Origin: Azospirillum sp. RU38E
GTDB lineage: Bacteria > Pseudomonadota > Alphaproteobacteria > Azospirillales > Azospirillaceae
DNA: 63,816 nucleotides
Direction of reading: 5' to 3'
Assembly (NCBI RefSeq): GCF_900188385.1
Contig: NZ_FZOI01000023.1
Location: forward strand, 1 to 63,816
Positions 61,659 through 63,816 of the stretch are shown piece by piece. The translations under genes and the position numbers were made by a program. Below the pieces are notes generated by a model. It made no database searches and was not told the origin of the DNA. It saw only the letters and a program-made list of their open reading frames with translations. How positions within the stretch are numbered: the stretch's first letter is position 1; each line of letters opens with the position of its first letter.

Positions 61659-62603
61659 TCATCCCCCCTCCCCAAAGCGCCACACAGGCACGCCCATCTT
61701 ACGGGCCTTGTCGGCGAGGTTCTGGGTGATGCCGGAACCTGGAAAGGCGATGAGGCCGATGGGCAGGGTTTCCAGCATCTGGTCGTTGCGGCGGAAGGGT
61801 GCCGCCTTTTTGTGGCGGGTCCAGTCGGGCTTGTAGACGATCTGCGGAACGCGGCGGTTCTCCGCCCAGCAGGCGGCGATGCGCTCGGCTCCCTTGGGGC
61901 TGCCGCCATGCAGCAGCACCATGTCGGGATGTTTGGCATGGACCTTGTCAAGCGCCGCCCAGATACGGTCGACATCATTGCACTCGACCCCGCCGGTGAA
62001 GGCCACCTTTGGGCCGGGGGGCAGCAGCAGGTTGGTGTCGGCATGGCGGCGGGCGGCGATATGGTCGCGGCTGTCGATGATCGCCGCCGTCAAAGTACGG
62101 TGGTTCAGCTGTGAGCCCTGACGTGGGCGCCAGGTTGAGCCGGTCAGTGCCTCGTACATTTCGGCGGCAGCCTCGCGGAAGAACTCGAAGGCGTTGCGGC
62201 GTTCGATCAGGCCCAACCCCTCGGCGGTCAGGCGTTCCAGCTCGACGGAACGGATTTCTGAGCCGTCCTGTTCGGTTTGGCTGCGCTGCTGGGCTTGTTC
62301 GTTGGCGTCGAGGTCACGCTCCAGGCTGCCGATGCGGCGGTGGAAGATATTGACGCAGGCCCAAAGCAGGTCGTCCAGGTCATCCTCCAGCCGGGTGCCG
62401 GTCAGCAACCCGGCGAGCGTCTCCAGGCAGGCTCCGATCTCAGCCCTGGCCTGATCGGCCTCGGGCAAAGGGCGCGGGTCGGGTTCGTCCTGGAACGGGC
62501 GATAGCCGTAGAGCTGTAATTCCTCCAGCAGATGGGCAGAAGGGGCGGCCTCCGTAAGGCCGTCGGTGGCGGGGAACGGGGATGTCGTGCGGCTGGTCAG
62601 CAT
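61659..62603 (-). CDS. DUF2493 family protein
   Basis: 314 aa from the ATG at 62603. The C-terminal 130 residues contain KVAFTGGVECNDVDRIWAAL, MVLLHGGSPKGAERIAACWA and RKMGVPVWRFGEGG, a Rossmann-like DUF2493 (SLOG-related) domain that may bind a nucleotide. The N-terminal part is helical (IGSLERDLDANEQAQQRSQT). Such proteins regularly accompany toprim and DUF736 genes in alphaproteobacterial ICEs; their role is not known. The frame is open upstream into the palindromic spacer, but homology starts here. Confidence 0.82.
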   Translation of the reverse strand: MLTSRTTSPFPATDGLTEAAPSAHLLEELQLYGYRPFQDEPDPRPLPEADQARAEIGACLETLAGLLTGTRLEDDLDDLLWACVNIFHRRIGSLERDLDANEQAQQRSQTEQDGSEIRSVELERLTAEGLGLIERRNAFEFFREAAAEMYEALTGSTWRPRQGSQLNHRTLTAAIIDSRDHIAARRHADTNLLLPPGPKVAFTGGVECNDVDRIWAALDKVHAKHPDMVLLHGGSPKGAERIAACWAENRRVPQIVYKPDWTRHKKAAPFRRNDQMLETLPIGLIAFPGSGITQNLADKARKMGVPVWRFGEGG

Positions 62604-62642
62604 GGCGGTCACCGGATTTGTGGGCCGCGCCGGTCGCGGCCT

Positions 62643-62760
62643 TCCTGGGGAGCGCCAGCCAGGGTTAAGCCCGGCCCCGCACCCCTTGCGGGCCGCAGCG
62701 CCAGCGGAGGACGGCCTCTGGCCGTTGCGGGGGCGGGCGACCCTGGCAGATCCCCAACCT
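62643..62760. repeat. Palindrome-rich spacer between the DUF2493 and toprim genes
   Basis: TGGGGA and CCAGGGT near 62646-62663 are mirrored by ACCCTGG and TCCCCA near 62740-62756. Inner stems include CCCGCA-CCCCT-TGCGGG. It resembles in style the nested palindrome at 51127-51235. No gene is seen in 62604-62860. Confidence 0.4.
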
Positions 62761-62860
62761 GGAAGGCCGCCTTCTTGCGGCCCGCCCTTCACGGGTGACA
62801 TGACGATGCTGTCCGCTGGACAGGCCCAATCCGGCTTCCGACGCTGCGGATGCCAGAGCC

Positions 62861-63751
62861 CTATCGGCACGGCAGGAAGGTGGCTGCATCACCCGCTGCC
62901 AGTTGCGGGACGATCCATTCCCGCAACGCCATCAGCCCATAGACCATCAGGTCGCTGTTCAGATCATCCCGCCGAGGCCGCAGCGGCAAGACCGCGAGTG
63001 CTGCGGCGTGACCGCGCGACGACAACCGGGCAAAAGCCCATTCCCCCGCCGGATCGGCATCACAGACGATATAGAGCCGACGCAGCAGCGCTGGAAAAGT
63101 CCAGGCGGCGAGGTGTGCTGCGGAGAGGGCTGCGACCACTGGCAGCAATGGCAAGGCCTGGCGCAACGACAGCATCGTCTCCAGCCCCTCCCCCGCCGCC
63201 ATGACAGGGCCAACGGGGCCAAAGCGCACGGCATTGCCCAGCAGATGACCCATCGCTCGGCGGGGATCATCCAGCGCGGCCTTGTCCCCGTCGGGGCTGA
63301 GCCAGGTCCGGTGCAGCCCCGAGACGTGACCGCCATCGTCGGTGACGGCGGCAATCAGAGCGGGCAGGCTGATGGTGCCGGACGGTTCCCAACGATGGCA
63401 GCGCGGATGAAAGCGCAGCGCCGGTTCAGGGTAGGACAGGACAATGCCGCGCTTGGCCAGATAGCGTTCCGCCAAAGTGCCCGGCAAAGGCTTGCTGGCA
63501 GCAAACAGACGCCGACAGGCTTCGGGTGAACCTTTGGGTGCCATCGCAGTGGTGACGGTTCCGGTGACCGGCAGCGGCAGATGCAGAACCGCCCGTGCCT
63601 CCGATATGGCGTCGCGGATGGACAGGCCCCGGTTCAGGGCGATGAGGTCCAACAGGTCGCCATGCTGCCCCGTGGCGGCATCGGTCCAGGACCCGGCGCG
63701 GGGGCCTGTCAGGCGGACATAAAGTGTAAAAGCATGGATTTGATCTGACAG
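62861..63751 (-). pseudogene. Toprim-domain protein, truncated at its 5' end
   Basis: From an in-frame ATG at 63652 the frame encodes 263 aa. It contains AERYLAKRGI, the toprim Glu motif VMAAGEGLETMLSLRQ and RLYIVCDADPAGEWAFARL. The reading frame and family similarity (YVRLTGPRAGSWTDAATGQH) extend upstream to about 63735, then break into unrelated sequence and a stop at 63752. No start codon suits that region, and the usual N-terminal part of about 50 residues is missing. The family resembles primase/toprim proteins of ICEs and phages. An insertion or deletion at about 63735 is the likely cause. Confidence 0.7.
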
Positions 63752-63816
63752 TCACGCTCACCGATGCGGGTGTCCGGTGATGTTGAGCTGTCCGACGTTC
63801 ACGCGGCAGCGATCTG

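Overview
The window looks like the integrase-proximal part of a large integrative and conjugative element (ICE) in a GC-rich alphaproteobacterium, probably of the Rhodospirillales/Azospirillaceae type. The evidence is a truncated 3' end of an initiator tRNA-Met next to a tyrosine integrase, a full Trb-type mating-pair apparatus, a VirD2-like relaxase, and DUF736, DUF2274, DUF2493 and toprim accessory genes that usually travel with such elements. The taxon is an inference from gene families and base composition. The far end of the element lies outside the window.

Layout. 1-382: chromosomal flank with a terminator, the tRNA remnant (attachment site) and the integrase leader. 383-1609: integrase. 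1628-3234: an IS1380-family insertion sequence with a frameshifted transposase, landed at the edge of a 149-bp inverted-repeat element. 3.6-27.9 kb: the most unusual part of the window. It holds a GrpE-like protein, a C39/papain-like protein, four dynamin-like GTPases (two with N-terminal XRE-type helix-turn-helix domains), a membrane-anchored XRE regulator, and five Hsp70 ATPase-domain paralogues. In these the usual substrate-binding domain is replaced by a right-handed beta-helix (two genes) or a formylglycine-generating-enzyme (FGE) fold (three genes). Relics of further Hsp70 and GTPase genes show that the array has been duplicated and trimmed.

The three FGE tails end in segments that differ mainly at interspersed positions in a fixed scaffold. 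Each is followed directly by an 8-bp stem, 4-nt loop hairpin around the stop codon. This is the layout of targets of diversity-generating retroelements (DGRs), but no reverse transcriptase or template repeat is in the window. One FGE domain has a lipoyl-like domain, with the ETDK lipoylation motif, inserted in it. My reading is that an Hsp70/GrpE switch and membrane-active GTPases are coupled to variable recognition domains, possibly as a conflict or surveillance system. That function is inference.

28.0-40.5 kb: conjugation module on the minus strand (DUF736, DUF2274, trbI, G, F, L, J, E, D, C, B, a ribbon-helix-helix protein, then HU on the plus strand and a traG/virD4 gene with a one-base frameshift). 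40.6-45.6 kb: a second conflict-type cargo, a trypsin/STAND-NTPase/WD40 protein with 16 WD repeats and its trypsin-co-occurring partner. 45.8-51.0 kb: relaxase, small accessory genes, lytic transglycosylase, TraF-type peptidase, an AlpA-like HTH protein and a second DUF736 protein. 51.4-61.1 kb: defence genes: a complete type I restriction-modification operon (hsdM-hsdS-hsdR), a TIR protein with a small partner, and a second N6-adenine methylase with a half-size specificity subunit. 61.1-63.8 kb: a 29-codon hydrophobic peptide gene with a strong ribosome binding site, a DUF2493 protein and a 5'-truncated toprim gene.
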